DNA of 64,000 bases from Helicobacter_B zhangjianzhongii (GCF_030249855.1 NZ_JANURN010000002.1:186001-250000); one strand, 5' to 3'; positions 36,656 through 46,269 are shown, numbered from the stretch's first letter. The notes: a model not told the origin generated them from the sequence alone. Numbers and translations are program-made.

Positions 36656-38523
36656 AAGCTCACCTCTTCTTTTTTGGATTCTATCATTGCTATAAACTCT
36701 CCTTCTGTCATATTGCTCTGCTCTTTTGCTCGCCTATCTCGCACTGCAAGCATTTTGGATTCCACTTCCTTTGCCCCGATGATAGCAATCATCGGCACGC
36801 GCTGTTTCTCTGCAGTGCGCACGCGCTTGCTAAGGGTCTCATTTTTATCGCTAATCTCCGCATACACGCCTATGTGTCGCAGGGCTAGCTGGATATGGCG
36901 TGCGTAGTCTTGCTGCTCGCTAGAAATGGGTATAATCACCACTTGCGTAGGCGCGATAGCAAAGGGAAATTCCCCGCCAAAATGTTCACACAAAATCGCG
37001 CAAAATCGCTCAAAGCTCCCCAAAATCGCGCGATGTAGCATTACAGGCTGCTTGGCTTGGTTGTTTTCATCAATATATTCAAGGCAAAAGCGATTGGGCA
37101 GATTCATATCCACTTGGATCGTCCCACACTGCCATTTGCGCCCGATAGCATCAGTGATTTTAATATCAATCTTAGGTCCATAAAACGCCCCGCCACCTTC
37201 ATCGACATTATAAGGGATCTGGCTGGATTCTAGCGCGGATCGCAGGGCATTTGTAGCGATCTCCCACACCGCATCATCACCGATAGATTTCTCCGGGCGT
37301 GTGGATAGCTCCATTTCATAGCTAAAGCCAAATGCCCCCATAATCTTGCGCGTAAAATCCAAAATACTATGCACCTCTGCTTCTATCTGGCTTGGCATAC
37401 AGAAAATATGCGCATCATCTTGGGTAAATTCTCTCACACGCAAAAGCCCGTGCAGCACGCCGCTTTTCTCGTGTCTATGCACCACGCCATATTCATAAAA
37501 TCTAAGCGGTAGCTCTCTATAACTTCGCTTGCTATGCTGATAGACTTTGATATGCCCCACGCAGTTCATCGGCTTTATGCCATACTCCACATCATCAATG
37601 CTTGTGAAATACATATTTTCTTTATAGTTGTCATAATGCCCGCTGATTTTCCATACTTCGCTTTTCAAAATCTCTGGTGCCCTCACAGGCTCATACTCTC
37701 GCATAATAAGCGCACGAGTCAGCAGCTCTTCTATGCGCCTGCGCAATCTTGCCCCTGCTGGCAGCCATATAGGCAGCCCAGCTCCTAGCTGCTCATCAAA
37801 GGTAAAAAGCCCCATTTCCTGCCCTAGCTTTCTATGGTCGCGCTTTTTGGCTTCTTCTAGTTGGTGGAGATAGCTCTTTAAACTCTCTTTATCCGCAAAG
37901 GCTATGCCATAGATTCTAACAAGCATCTCCGCACTCTCATCGCCGCCCAAATACGCCCCTGCAAGCTTAGTGAGCGTAAAGCTATGCAAGAGCTTCGTGC
38001 TAGGCAAATGCGGTCCGCGGCATAGATCGACAAAGTCCCCTTGCGCATACAGCCCAAAGCTATCGCCCACTATGTTGCTCATCACCGCACACTTTAGCTC
38101 ATCATCTTTAAATCGCTCTTGTGCTTGGGTGCGGCTTATCACAGACTTTTCTATCATATCACCAGATTTTGCTAGCTCTTTCATACGCGCTTGGATTTTC
38201 TCTAAGTCTTCTTCGCCGATTTTGCTGCTTGTCTTAAAGTCGTAGTAGAATCCCTCCTCAACCACCGGTCCTACGAAAAACTTCGCATCAGGGTAAAGCT
38301 GCTTGATCGCTTGGGCTAGCAAATGCGCACAAGAGTGGCGGATAATCGCAAGTGCCGGAGCAGAATTATCAAAGTGGATCGCCTCCCCATACGCGCTTGT
38401 ATCAATGGAATGCTTTTGTAGCTTTTCTCGCAGTGTAGCTAGCGACTCTCCGCGCTCTAGGGCGATACTTTGTAGATCGATGATCTCTCCGCCTTCTTGT
38501 CTAAATCCTATAATCTCACTCAT
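36652..38523 (-). CDS. thrS: threonyl-tRNA synthetase
   Basis: Class II enzyme charging tRNA-Thr. I chose ATG 38523 (AGGAAG upstream) over the ORF start at 38577, giving 623 residues. The N-terminal TGS domain is followed by the editing domain (HSCAHLLAQAIKQLYPDAKF and the GDFVDLCRGPHLPST zinc/editing block). The catalytic core has YKENMYFTSIDDVEYGIKPMNCVGHI, FYEYGVVHRHEKSGVLHGLLRVREF (motif 2) and HRAILGSFERF (motif 3). The anticodon-binding domain is at the C-terminus. No repeat words are present, unlike serS. Confidence 0.96.
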   Translation of the reverse strand: MSEIIGFRQEGGEIIDLQSIALERGESLATLREKLQKHSIDTSAYGEAIHFDNSAPALAIIRHSCAHLLAQAIKQLYPDAKFFVGPVVEEGFYYDFKTSSKIGEEDLEKIQARMKELAKSGDMIEKSVISRTQAQERFKDDELKCAVMSNIVGDSFGLYAQGDFVDLCRGPHLPSTKLLHSFTLTKLAGAYLGGDESAEMLVRIYGIAFADKESLKSYLHQLEEAKKRDHRKLGQEMGLFTFDEQLGAGLPIWLPAGARLRRRIEELLTRALIMREYEPVRAPEILKSEVWKISGHYDNYKENMYFTSIDDVEYGIKPMNCVGHIKVYQHSKRSYRELPLRFYEYGVVHRHEKSGVLHGLLRVREFTQDDAHIFCMPSQIEAEVHSILDFTRKIMGAFGFSYEMELSTRPEKSIGDDAVWEIATNALRSALESSQIPYNVDEGGGAFYGPKIDIKITDAIGRKWQCGTIQVDMNLPNRFCLEYIDENNQAKQPVMLHRAILGSFERFCAILCEHFGGEFPFAIAPTQVVIIPISSEQQDYARHIQLALRHIGVYAEISDKNETLSKRVRTAEKQRVPMIAIIGAKEVESKMLAVRDRRAKEQSNMTEGEFIAMIESKKEEVSF

Positions 38524-38644
38524 TATCTTCCTAATCTCTCTAATCTTGCTGGCTGTTGTGGTCGCGCGATCGCACACGCGTATGTATGTAGTAATGCAAA
38601 AAGCGCGATACTAGCACACAATCCATTATTTTTCACTAAAAATA

Positions 38645-39970
38645 TCACTTAGGATTGCGTATATCGTATTTGGCAAGCTTATACTGCAAAATCTCTTCAC
38701 TCATCCCTAGAATCTTGCTTGCTTTTGCTATGTCATTGTGGCTATCGTGCAGCACTTCTTCTAAAAGCTGCTTTTCTAATGCTTCTATCTTGCTAGGCTC
38801 TCTCTCATCGCGTGCCTTACGAGAATCTAAGAAAAGATCCTTTGGCGTGATTGCCTCATCGCTAAGGATCGCGGCTCGCTCCACCACAGAGAGCAGCTCT
38901 CTAATATTGCCGTGCCACTCATATTCTAGCAAGGCTTGTGTGGCTTCTTTGGTGAAAGTCTTTGGCGGGAGGTTGTATTGGGCTAGGACTAGATCAAGCT
39001 TCCATTGGGCTATGGGGAGGATCTCTTCTTGCCGCTCTTTTAGCGGGGGGATTTGCACGGGGATTGTCTGCAAGCGGTAGAAAAGATCTTCACGGAAAGC
39101 TTTTTGCGCGATTTTTTGCTCTAAATTCGCATTAGTCGCGGAGATAAAGCGCACATCAAAGCTTATGGGCTTCGATCCGCCTAGTCTTGTGGCTTCTTTT
39201 TCTTGGATTGCTCGCAAGAGCTTTGCTTGGAGCATTATAGGCATCTCCCCTATCTCATCTAAAAAGAGTGTCCCGCCATCTGCTAGCTCAAATAGCCCCT
39301 GCTTTGTCGCTATGGCATCAGTAAATGCGCCTTTCTCATAGCCAAAAAGCTCGGATTCTAGTAAATGCTCAGGGATTGCTGCCATATTGATAGCGATAAA
39401 GGGCTTTTTGCTCCTAGTGGAGTTCTCGTGGATAAAGCGCGCGAAGACTTCCTTGCCTACACCTGAAGCCCCCATAAGCAAAATACTAGAATCCGTGGGC
39501 GCGGCTTTTAGCACTTGGGCTTGTATGGATTCTAGTGATTTGCTTGTAGCGACAAAGGGGCTTTGGCGGTTGATTGTAGCACTTGCTTTGGAGGTGGTTT
39601 TGGTGTGGGTTTGCTGAAACTCTAGCACCTTTTTACTGCGATAGATTGCCTCAAGCAAAAGCTCTGGCTCAAAGGGCTTTTGGAAAAAGTCTTTCACCCC
39701 TAGCCGTATAGAATCGATCGCAGAATGCAGCGTGGCATTGCCGGTGATAACAATCATTTCATAGCGATTATTAAGCTGCTTTAAAAACTCTAGCCCATTC
39801 ATATGTGGCATATTTAAATCCGTGATCACAAGCTGATAGCTAGAGTCCAGCTCTTTTAGCGCGTCTTTGGGACTGCGGAAAGTTACTACACGCAAGTCCT
39901 TATGCTCGGCGAAAAACAGCTCTAGGCTTTTTCGCATATTGATGTCATCTTCTACGATTGCGATTTTCAT
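38645..39970 (-). CDS. flgR: NtrC-family flagellar response regulator FlgR
   Basis: Sigma-54 activator for rod, hook and basal-body genes. The receiver domain has acidic pocket EDD (residues 7-9) and phosphorylatable Asp in VITDLNMP (about residue 53). The AAA+ domain shows LLMGASGVGKEVFARFIH (Walker A), ELFGYEKGAFTDA (sigma-54-contacting loop) and DGGTLFLDEIGEM (Walker B). At 441 residues it ends with a Fis-like helix-turn-helix (NDIAKASKILGMSEEILQYKL). H. pylori FlgR lacks such a domain, so enhancer DNA binding may be retained here. The partner kinase FlgS is not in the window. Confidence 0.9.
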   Translation of the reverse strand: MKIAIVEDDINMRKSLELFFAEHKDLRVVTFRSPKDALKELDSSYQLVITDLNMPHMNGLEFLKQLNNRYEMIVITGNATLHSAIDSIRLGVKDFFQKPFEPELLLEAIYRSKKVLEFQQTHTKTTSKASATINRQSPFVATSKSLESIQAQVLKAAPTDSSILLMGASGVGKEVFARFIHENSTRSKKPFIAINMAAIPEHLLESELFGYEKGAFTDAIATKQGLFELADGGTLFLDEIGEMPIMLQAKLLRAIQEKEATRLGGSKPISFDVRFISATNANLEQKIAQKAFREDLFYRLQTIPVQIPPLKERQEEILPIAQWKLDLVLAQYNLPPKTFTKEATQALLEYEWHGNIRELLSVVERAAILSDEAITPKDLFLDSRKARDEREPSKIEALEKQLLEEVLHDSHNDIAKASKILGMSEEILQYKLAKYDIRNPK

Positions 39971-39971
39971 C

Positions 39972-41105
39972 TCACTCCTTTAGCACTTCTATGATTAGAT
40001 AGCGATTATCCAAATGCGCCAAAATCCGCTGCGGCGGGAATGCAAAGGTAGTAGAATCCAGCACGCGCGTATTTTGGCTTGTAAGTCCATCGTGCCGCAC
40101 GCTCGCCCGCCCTTTGCGTAGGCACTCAAGCACTTCTTCTTGGTAATGGGTCAAAATATATTTAATGGCATAGCTTTCATCATCGGTGATTAGGTCGTTT
40201 ATGGGGGTATTAAGCGAGCAGGTGTAGGCGATTTTGAGCGTGCGAGCTTTTAGCGTGATGGGATCAGCGACACTATATCGCTCGCCGGTGATTATGCCAT
40301 CGTGGGTTTGGGCGGTGTAGGAGATGATAAACTCTAGCTTGTTTGTGTTTGGCGTTGGCTTTTGCGCGCTTTTGCGGGAGTCTGCGCGGTGGGCTTGCTC
40401 ATTACCGCTAAGGTAAATCCCTGCGCCCACCGCTCGCCGCGCGCAACCCACAAAATCATCGCAAAACAAGGGATACCGCTCGGCGTTAGCCGATGTTTCT
40501 TTAGAAAATCCTGCCGCCTGCGGCGTTTTTACACTTTTGGCGTTACCCCTAGAATCCACTTTTTGCGTTTGTGCGTTTGTGTCAAAAATCCTGCCGCCTG
40601 CGGCGTTTTCATCAAACACGCTTTGAGCCCTTGCGTTTTTGTTGCAAAATCCTGCCGCCTGCGACTTGTTTAAACTTTGGGCTTGCTTGCTAGAATCCAC
40701 TTTTTGCGTTTTTGTGGTGAGACTTTCAAAAGTGGATTCTAGGGCGTGCGTTTTTTGTGTGATGCTTTTGTGGATTACTAAAGAAGCTGCGGCTTCGCCT
40801 TGCTTTGCCACGCCTTGCTGGCGCAAGGCTCGCAATGACGATAAAAAAGCTTCATTGCTAGAATCCACTTTTTCTAAAAAAGCTATTTTTCCGTCATTGC
40901 GAGATTTTGCGGTAGCAAAATCGTGGCAATCCATAGTGTTTGTGGGAGTAAAAATAGCATTGTTATGAAAAATCCTAGAATCCACTTTTTTTGCGGTAGC
41001 AAAATCAGCGACATTCCTAGAATCCACTTGTGCTTGTGTGTTTGTGATAATCGCCCATATCATCGCTATATATGCGACTTTTTTATTCATCAACACACGC
41101 TCCAT
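39972..41105 (-). CDS. secreted protein, ~60% repeat-derived, unknown function
   Basis: A 377-residue predicted product lying 1 bp from flgR. A possible signal peptide (NKKVAYIAMIWAIITNTQAQ) is followed by about 230 residues made almost only of module words: KVDSR, MDCHDFATAKSRNDG, SSLRALRQQG, LESTF, AAGGRIF, GIYLSGNEQ. About 125 ordinary-looking residues end the protein (KLEFIISYTAQTHDGIITGERYSVADPITLKART...). The C-terminal part presumably is the original small secreted protein. No family recognised. The alternative is that the true gene begins near 40345 and the upstream frame is fortuitous. Confidence 0.55.
   Translation of the reverse strand: MERVLMNKKVAYIAMIWAIITNTQAQVDSRNVADFATAKKVDSRIFHNNAIFTPTNTMDCHDFATAKSRNDGKIAFLEKVDSSNEAFLSSLRALRQQGVAKQGEAAASLVIHKSITQKTHALESTFESLTTKTQKVDSSKQAQSLNKSQAAGFCNKNARAQSVFDENAAGGRIFDTNAQTQKVDSRGNAKSVKTPQAAGFSKETSANAERYPLFCDDFVGCARRAVGAGIYLSGNEQAHRADSRKSAQKPTPNTNKLEFIISYTAQTHDGIITGERYSVADPITLKARTLKIAYTCSLNTPINDLITDDESYAIKYILTHYQEEVLECLRKGRASVRHDGLTSQNTRVLDSTTFAFPPQRILAHLDNRYLIIEVLKE
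40340..41025 (-). repeat. in-frame repeat block in the secreted-protein gene
   Basis: About 690 bp: an F module (about 40345-40530) with stem GCGGTGGGC/GCCCACCGC, differing in both arms from other copies, and a TCGGC/GCCGA hairpin. Core words lie at about 40551, 40691, 40732, 40859, 40976 and 41018. B modules lie at about 40790-40840 and 40890-40935, the latter with stem TTTTGC/GCAAAA. The minus-strand frame is open throughout. Confidence 0.82.
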
Positions 41106-41134
41106 ATCGCCAAATTCCGCGCATTATAACACAG

Positions 41135-42274
41135 CTAAAAAAGCATAATAAAGCTTGCATACCAAAATGGCGTGCGCGTGATCACAATATCTTTAGACAC
41201 GATAGATTCTCCATTAGAGTAGCTAGCTGTGGATTCTAGCCCTAGTCGCAGCTCACTAGGCAGCCCCACCGCACTCATAGGGATTTTCGCGCCAAAATCA
41301 AGCTTATAGCGCGAAGTGAGGGAAAAGCTCGCCCCAAGATTGAAGCCATAATCCACTTGCAATAAATAATTCCACAACACATCTTTGCTAGTAAGTCCAT
41401 TGGTATATTTAGCTAGATTCTCATTAGCTTGGTCAAAAAACAGCAGCACGCCTATGCTTAGTCCCCCATACAAGCCCACTGCCATATCCTTTAGCACACG
41501 ATTTTCCCCAAGAGTGCCAAAGATACTAAAGGGCAGCTCCGCTAGCACATCGACATTCATACCCCCAAGCACATAGTAAAAGCTCCCCACCGCCTCTTCG
41601 CCTATGCGCTCTGTCCCAGCACTAAGCAGCCCATCGCCATAGAGCCTAGTGCCTAAAAATGGGTTAAAAAACCTTTGATACCCAAAGCCCCCACCAAAGG
41701 CAAAAAGATTAGAGACAAAATCAATCCCCTGCTCGCCATTGTGAAATATCCCGCTAATTTTGCAGCCACTTTTATCTGTATCAGTGCAGACAAAGCCTGC
41801 TTCATCTTTGGGGACATTGTTTGTTTTGTTATACAGCCCATCTTGGTAGCGTTGCGTAAGTGTGCTAGTCCCTAGCATAACGCTAGCAAAGGCTCCGCTC
41901 TTTTTATCCGCACTTGTGTAATACCTGCTTAAATCCGCCTTTTTGCTAGGATCTGCGTGTGGGAAGCGCGCTTGTATATAGTCTCCAGACTTATAGGGCA
42001 TAGGCTCTGGTGTGATGCCATTAGCGCGTAAAAGCTTCTCATAATGCTTGATTTTTTCCTGCGTGCTTTTGCCCTGCAGTGATCGCTCCTGTGCGCGCAA
42101 AATCTCTATCACATCAACGCGCCTATTCTCCAAAGTCGCAAAGCTTTTTTCATCAAGCAGCAATTCATCATTACTTAAGCCTTCAGCCGCACTTAGCCCA
42201 TAGCATTGCGATAATGCCATAAAAGCTAGAAAGCCATTTAGAGATAAGATTTTAAGTGCTTGATTGATACACAT
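41135..42274 (-). CDS. Helicobacter outer-membrane protein (379 aa)
   Basis: An outer-membrane beta-barrel protein. The N-terminal hydrophobic stretch (LSLNGFLAFMALSQCYGLSAAEG) is a signal peptide. The C-terminus alternates polar and aromatic residues and ends in Phe (TPFWYASFIMLF), the usual barrel-assembly signal. Repeated glycine-rich strands such as NLFAFGGGFGYQRFFNPFLGTRLYG and the NLGASFSLTSRYKLDFGAKIP block resemble the H. pylori OMP superfamily. Two cysteines (VCTDTDKSGCKISG) lie in one loop and could be disulfide-bonded. It is first of three adjacent OMP genes. Substrate or adhesin function not shown. Confidence 0.78.
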   Translation of the reverse strand: MCINQALKILSLNGFLAFMALSQCYGLSAAEGLSNDELLLDEKSFATLENRRVDVIEILRAQERSLQGKSTQEKIKHYEKLLRANGITPEPMPYKSGDYIQARFPHADPSKKADLSRYYTSADKKSGAFASVMLGTSTLTQRYQDGLYNKTNNVPKDEAGFVCTDTDKSGCKISGIFHNGEQGIDFVSNLFAFGGGFGYQRFFNPFLGTRLYGDGLLSAGTERIGEEAVGSFYYVLGGMNVDVLAELPFSIFGTLGENRVLKDMAVGLYGGLSIGVLLFFDQANENLAKYTNGLTSKDVLWNYLLQVDYGFNLGASFSLTSRYKLDFGAKIPMSAVGLPSELRLGLESTASYSNGESIVSKDIVITRTPFWYASFIMLF

Positions 42275-42284
42275 ACACGCCTAC

Positions 42285-43319
42285 TTAGAAAAGATACTGA
42301 TAGCTTACAAGATACATAAGCCTAAAGGCAAAATTATCATTGATGACACTTGGTGGGAGCTTCACGCCAGCTTCTAGGCGATGATGATATGCCAAAGTCG
42401 CAGAAATCCCAGCATTTAGCACACTGCCTACGATGATTTGGTGGTTTCTATACACATTTTCTAGCCTTTGATCAAATATCGCTAGCCCTCCGCCTACACC
42501 AGCGTATGCCCCTAGATAATATCCATCATCAGTGATCGCCAAATCCCCAAACACATCAAGATTGAAGCTAAAAAGCTGCATTGTAATGCTATCTTGGATA
42601 TTGTTTGAAGAATTCCACGCGGCAAGGTATTGCCCATAGACACGGATCCCCATAGGCGCAGAGTCGATAAAGTGCATATAGCCCCCACTTGCCCCTAGCA
42701 CAAAGGGATTGATTGCAGCTGGATAGGGTCTGCCGAGTCTTTGCAGTGTGATGTCCATATTGCTAGCCCCAAGGATTACGCCCACAAACGCGCCATTTCT
42801 AGCGCGGTTTTCTAGCGTGCGGGCTTGGGATTTTAGGTGGTGGTAGTATTGAGCGCGCAAGAAGTAGAGCTGCTTGCTGGAATCTGTGCTGGATTCGGCT
42901 TTTCTAAAGAAACCTGCTGCGGCTTCGCCTTGCACCGCTGTCGCTGGTTTTGGGCTAGAATCGTGGATTTCTTCGCCGCTCGATAGACGCCCAAGTCTTA
43001 TCTCCTTACGCGGCTTGAAAAACCCCGATTCTAGCTCCAAAATCCTAGAGTCCTTTGCTTTTATGTTGTTACTAGAATCCACTTTTTTATTTTCGGCGGA
43101 TTTTTCAAAACCGCCCTGATTGTCTTCTTCAAGGATTCTAGGAGTTCTAAAGAAACCTGCTTGCGTGCTTGCGCCTTGCACCGCTTCACTTGTTTTGGGG
43201 GCAGAGCTAGAGTCTGCGGCTGCATCCAAATCCCCAAAATCTGCGGAATGACTACCCAAAGCCAAATTCCACACAAACAAAGCGTGTAAAATCAAAAGAA
43301 CTGCCACCCTAAAACACAT
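42285..43319 (-). CDS. outer-membrane protein with N-terminal repeat insertion
   Basis: A second OMP, starting at ATG 43319 (CFRVAVLLILHALFVW signal) and overlapping the upstream OMP stop by about 11 bp. Residues about 30-146 are module-derived (AGFFRTPRILEEDNQ, KVDSSNN, DSRILELESGFFKPRKEIRL, EEIHDSSPK). The barrel (FVGVILGASNMDITLQRLGR... and HHRLEAGVKLPPSVINDNFAFRLMYLVSYQYLF) follows and ends in Phe. The barrel is similar in layout to the OMP downstream. The inserted part would face the periplasm or form an unstructured N-terminal plug-like tail. Confidence 0.75.
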   Translation of the reverse strand: MCFRVAVLLILHALFVWNLALGSHSADFGDLDAAADSSSAPKTSEAVQGASTQAGFFRTPRILEEDNQGGFEKSAENKKVDSSNNIKAKDSRILELESGFFKPRKEIRLGRLSSGEEIHDSSPKPATAVQGEAAAGFFRKAESSTDSSKQLYFLRAQYYHHLKSQARTLENRARNGAFVGVILGASNMDITLQRLGRPYPAAINPFVLGASGGYMHFIDSAPMGIRVYGQYLAAWNSSNNIQDSITMQLFSFNLDVFGDLAITDDGYYLGAYAGVGGGLAIFDQRLENVYRNHQIIVGSVLNAGISATLAYHHRLEAGVKLPPSVINDNFAFRLMYLVSYQYLF

Positions 43320-44082
43320 AGCTATACCCCACCATAGTCGCCGCCCCAAACCAATCTAGCTTGTCATTGATGATGAATTTTATCTCTGCTTCTGTGCGAT
43401 GTTTTGTCGCTATCACAACATCAAAGCCTAGGTTGATCACCCCACCAAGGCTAGAATCAGGCTTATTATCATACGCCATACTAAATAGCCCTAGCCCCAT
43501 AATCGCGCCAGATTCTAGCCCCTTTGCCACAGGCAAATCCACCAAAATATCCGCACTCACTCCAACTCCGCTAAAGCCAATATCCGCATAACTAAGCTCC
43601 TTGGCATTGCTACCTAGATACTGCACATAGATTCTACTGCCTACGATATTGGGGATAGAGAGCCTATCATACAAAGAGGGATAGAAGCTTTGATACCCCA
43701 CTTTTGCCCCATAGGCATAGGCATTGCCCGAGAGGTAGGCGGGGTCATTTGTGGCATTGTGAAAGATCCAGCCCCCATAAAGCCCGATAAACACGCCTGT
43801 TTTTTGATTAGAGGCTTCAAGGCTATTGACTAGATCGATGATCTCTTCATCTGTGGTGGCATTATAGGCGATGATATATGGATAGTAAGAAAGGTCAAGA
43901 TTGTCATAGTCAAGGGGCTTGTCTGGATCAAGATAGGGGGCTATCTGGCTAGCTTGGCAAAGGCAGGCAGAAATTGCTAGCAAGATAGCCCCTCTTGCCA
44001 TACGCCTATACAAAAGCAACGCCCTGCCCCCTACTTGTAAGCCCAAACTACACGCCCCCTTGGCATAACTCTTATCTCTCAT
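43309..44082 (-). CDS. outer-membrane protein (257 aa)
   Basis: The third and promoter-proximal OMP. ATG 44082 has AAGGG upstream; the signal region is MARGAILLAISACLCQAS about 28 residues in, so a shorter start is possible. Barrel strands are evident (KTGVFIGLYGGWIF, NAYAYGAKVGYQSFYPSLYDRLSIP, RTEAEIKFIINDKLDWFGAATMVGYSYVF), with the terminal Phe. No repeat words. It probably heads an operon with the two following OMP genes (2-11 bp junctions). Confidence 0.75.
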   Translation of the reverse strand: MRDKSYAKGACSLGLQVGGRALLLYRRMARGAILLAISACLCQASQIAPYLDPDKPLDYDNLDLSYYPYIIAYNATTDEEIIDLVNSLEASNQKTGVFIGLYGGWIFHNATNDPAYLSGNAYAYGAKVGYQSFYPSLYDRLSIPNIVGSRIYVQYLGSNAKELSYADIGFSGVGVSADILVDLPVAKGLESGAIMGLGLFSMAYDNKPDSSLGGVINLGFDVVIATKHRTEAEIKFIINDKLDWFGAATMVGYSYVF

Positions 44083-44095
44083 CAAAGCCCTTGTA

Positions 44096-44104
44096 TGTTA
44101 TAAT
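44096..44104 (+). promoter_or_regulatory. extended -10 promoter for panB-ruvB
   Basis: TGTTATAAT is a perfect extended -10, 79 bp before the panB ATG. It lies in the divergent gap between the OMP operon (minus) and panB (plus). Confidence 0.6.
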
Positions 44105-44182
44105 CCCCTAGTCAAACGCGCTGTATTATAGGTTTATCAAAGTTATAGGAAGTTTAAAATATCTCGCTACATAAGGATCACT

Positions 44183-44977
44183 ATGTCAAGCAAAAAGCTC
44201 ACCCTAAAAGCCCTACAAAACAAAAAAGGCGTAGAAAAAATCACCGCCATAACCGCGTATGACGCACTCTTTGCCGGGATATTTGATGGCGAAGTTGATG
44301 TGATTTTGATAGGCGATAGCTTAAATATGAGCTTTGGCGGGTGTAGCGATACCACAAGCCTAAAGCTAGAGCATATCATCTACCACGCCCAAGCAGTCTG
44401 CCGCAAGGCAAAAAGCTCATTTCTCATAGCTGATATGCCCTTTGGCAGCTATACTACAAGAGATAGCGCACTGCGCAATGCCACCAAACTCATCAAAGCC
44501 ACGCAAGTTGATGCCTTAAAGCTTGAAGTTACACGCACAAAGCTTCATATCATCGAAGCTCTTATTGATGAAGGCATAGCCATAATGCCCCATATCGGGC
44601 TTATGCCTCAATATATCAAGGCAGAAGGCGGCTATAAGATTAAAGGCAGAGATGAGACGCAGAGCAAAGAGCTACTAGAATCCGCTTTAGCATTTGAGCA
44701 AGCAGGGGCGTTTGGGCTGCTATTAGAGGGCATTATCGCGCCTTGTGCTACCACCATCACACAAAGCGTGCAGATTCCCACCATAGGCATAGGCTCTGGG
44801 GCGGCGTGCGATGGGCAGATTTTGGTATGGAGCGATATGCTGGGGCTTTGCAGTGATATATCGCCGAAGTTTGTGCGCCGATATTTACAGGGGGCAGAGC
44901 TTATCAAGCAGGCGGTGCGTGAGTATGCTAGCGATGTGCGCAAGGGCAGCTTCCCTAGCGAGCAAGAGAGCTACTAG
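44183..44977 (+). CDS. panB: 3-methyl-2-oxobutanoate hydroxymethyltransferase
   Basis: First committed step of pantothenate synthesis, adding a hydroxymethyl group from methylene-THF to alpha-ketoisovalerate. Characteristic blocks: ITAITAYDALFAGIFDGEVDVILIGDSLNM (metal-binding Asp), FLIADMPFGSY, ALKLEVT, PHIGLMPQYI, LLLEGI (catalytic Glu region), IPTIGIGSGAACDGQILVWSDMLGL. 264 residues, normal. A 72-base leader separates it from the mapped -10. ruvB follows 32 bp downstream. Confidence 0.96.
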   Translation: MSSKKLTLKALQNKKGVEKITAITAYDALFAGIFDGEVDVILIGDSLNMSFGGCSDTTSLKLEHIIYHAQAVCRKAKSSFLIADMPFGSYTTRDSALRNATKLIKATQVDALKLEVTRTKLHIIEALIDEGIAIMPHIGLMPQYIKAEGGYKIKGRDETQSKELLESALAFEQAGAFGLLLEGIIAPCATTITQSVQIPTIGIGSGAACDGQILVWSDMLGLCSDISPKFVRRYLQGAELIKQAVREYASDVRKGSFPSEQESY

Positions 44978-45009
44978 AGAAGTGCTGGGAGTGTAAGGAG
45001 CTAGGATAT

Positions 45010-46047
45010 ATGGAAAAAATCTCGCTAGATTTTACCCACGATGATGATAAGCAAGCCCGTGTCGTAGGCGTGGAGAAAATCAGCTTTGAAGAGCGTAATG
45101 AAATCTCACTAAGACCAAGTATCTGGGGGGATTATATCGGGCAAGAACAGGTGAAAAAAAACCTAGAAATAGCCATCTTAGGCGCGAAAAAACGCGGCGA
45201 ATGCCTTATGCACACCCTGCTCTTTGGACCGCCCGGACTTGGCAAGACGACCTTAAGCCACATTATCGCCAATGAAATGAATGCCCCTATAAAGGTCTCT
45301 GCCGCGCCGATGATCGAGCGAGCAGGCGATCTAGCCGCATTGCTTACTAATTTGCAAGATGGGGAGATTTTGTTTATCGATGAGATCCACCGCCTAAGCC
45401 CCGCTATCGAGGAAATGCTCTATCCTGCTATGGAGGACTTTCGGCTCGATATTATCACAGGCTCTGGACCAGCGGCACAGACCATCAAAATCGACTTGCC
45501 GCGCTTTATGCTCATTGGCGCGACAACTAGGGCTGGTATGCTCTCTCACCCCTTGCGCGATCGCTTTGGTATGGACTTTCGCTTGCAGTTTTATAGCACA
45601 GATGAGCTAGCACAAATCATCAAAAAAGCGGCAAAAAAGCTTGAAAAAGGCATAGAAGACTCTGCTAGCATAGAGATCGCTAGCCGCTCGCGTGGCACGC
45701 CTAGGATCGCCCTGCGACTACTGCGCAGGATCCGCGATTTTGCCGATGTGAAAGATGAGGAGACAATCAGCCTAGAGACCACCAAGCAAGCCTTGCAAGA
45801 GCTAGGGGTCAATGAGCTTGGCTTTGATGCGCTGGATTTGCGCTATTTAGAAGCGATCGCACAAGCCAAAAAGCCCATAGGGCTAAATACAATCGCAGCT
45901 ATCATTAGCGAAGATGAAGATACGATCCAAGATGTGATCGAGCCGTATTTGCTAGCACAAGGATTTTTAGAGCGATCGGCTAGGGGGCGGATCGCTACGG
46001 CAAAGGTGTATGAGCTGTTGCGTTTGCAAAGCCCTAGGTTGTTATGA
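45010..46047 (+). CDS. ruvB: Holliday junction branch-migration ATPase RuvB
   Basis: Hexameric AAA+ motor that drives Holliday junction branch migration with RuvA. Present are LLFGPPGLGKTTLSHIIANEM (Walker A), ILFIDEIHRL (Walker B), LIGATTRAGMLSHPLRDRFG (sensor 1 and Arg finger) and the C-terminal winged helix (RSARGRIATAKVYELL). 345 residues, normal. AAGGAG precedes the ATG, and it shares a transcript with panB. No repeat words inside. Confidence 0.96.
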   Translation: MEKISLDFTHDDDKQARVVGVEKISFEERNEISLRPSIWGDYIGQEQVKKNLEIAILGAKKRGECLMHTLLFGPPGLGKTTLSHIIANEMNAPIKVSAAPMIERAGDLAALLTNLQDGEILFIDEIHRLSPAIEEMLYPAMEDFRLDIITGSGPAAQTIKIDLPRFMLIGATTRAGMLSHPLRDRFGMDFRLQFYSTDELAQIIKKAAKKLEKGIEDSASIEIASRSRGTPRIALRLLRRIRDFADVKDEETISLETTKQALQELGVNELGFDALDLRYLEAIAQAKKPIGLNTIAAIISEDEDTIQDVIEPYLLAQGFLERSARGRIATAKVYELLRLQSPRLL

Positions 46048-46101
46048 GAGATTTGGCTTTACTTGGTGGGGATTTGGCTACGCGTTGTCTTTGCCCTTTT
46101 A

Positions 46102-46241
46102 TTGTCATTGCGAGATTTTGTGCAGCAAAATCGTGGCAAAGCGTGGCTTCTTTAGAAAACAAGCGAAGCGAAGTTTCTTTAGAAAACAAGCGAAGCGAAG
46201 TTTCTTTAGTAATCCATAGAATCAAACCCCCTAGAATCCAC
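46102..46241. repeat. B/C module and core word between ruvB and htrA
   Basis: TCATTGCGAG...CGTGGC (B module, stem TTTTG/CAAAA) opens the block. Two direct copies of the C word (AACAAGCGAAGCGAAGTTTC) follow, then TTTCTTTAGTAATCCAT. A core word lies at 46231-46241. Direct C-word tandem copies are not seen elsewhere in the window. ruvB and htrA converge here. Confidence 0.8.
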
Positions 46242-46269
46242 TTTTGAAAATCACCCGGCTAAAGCAGGG

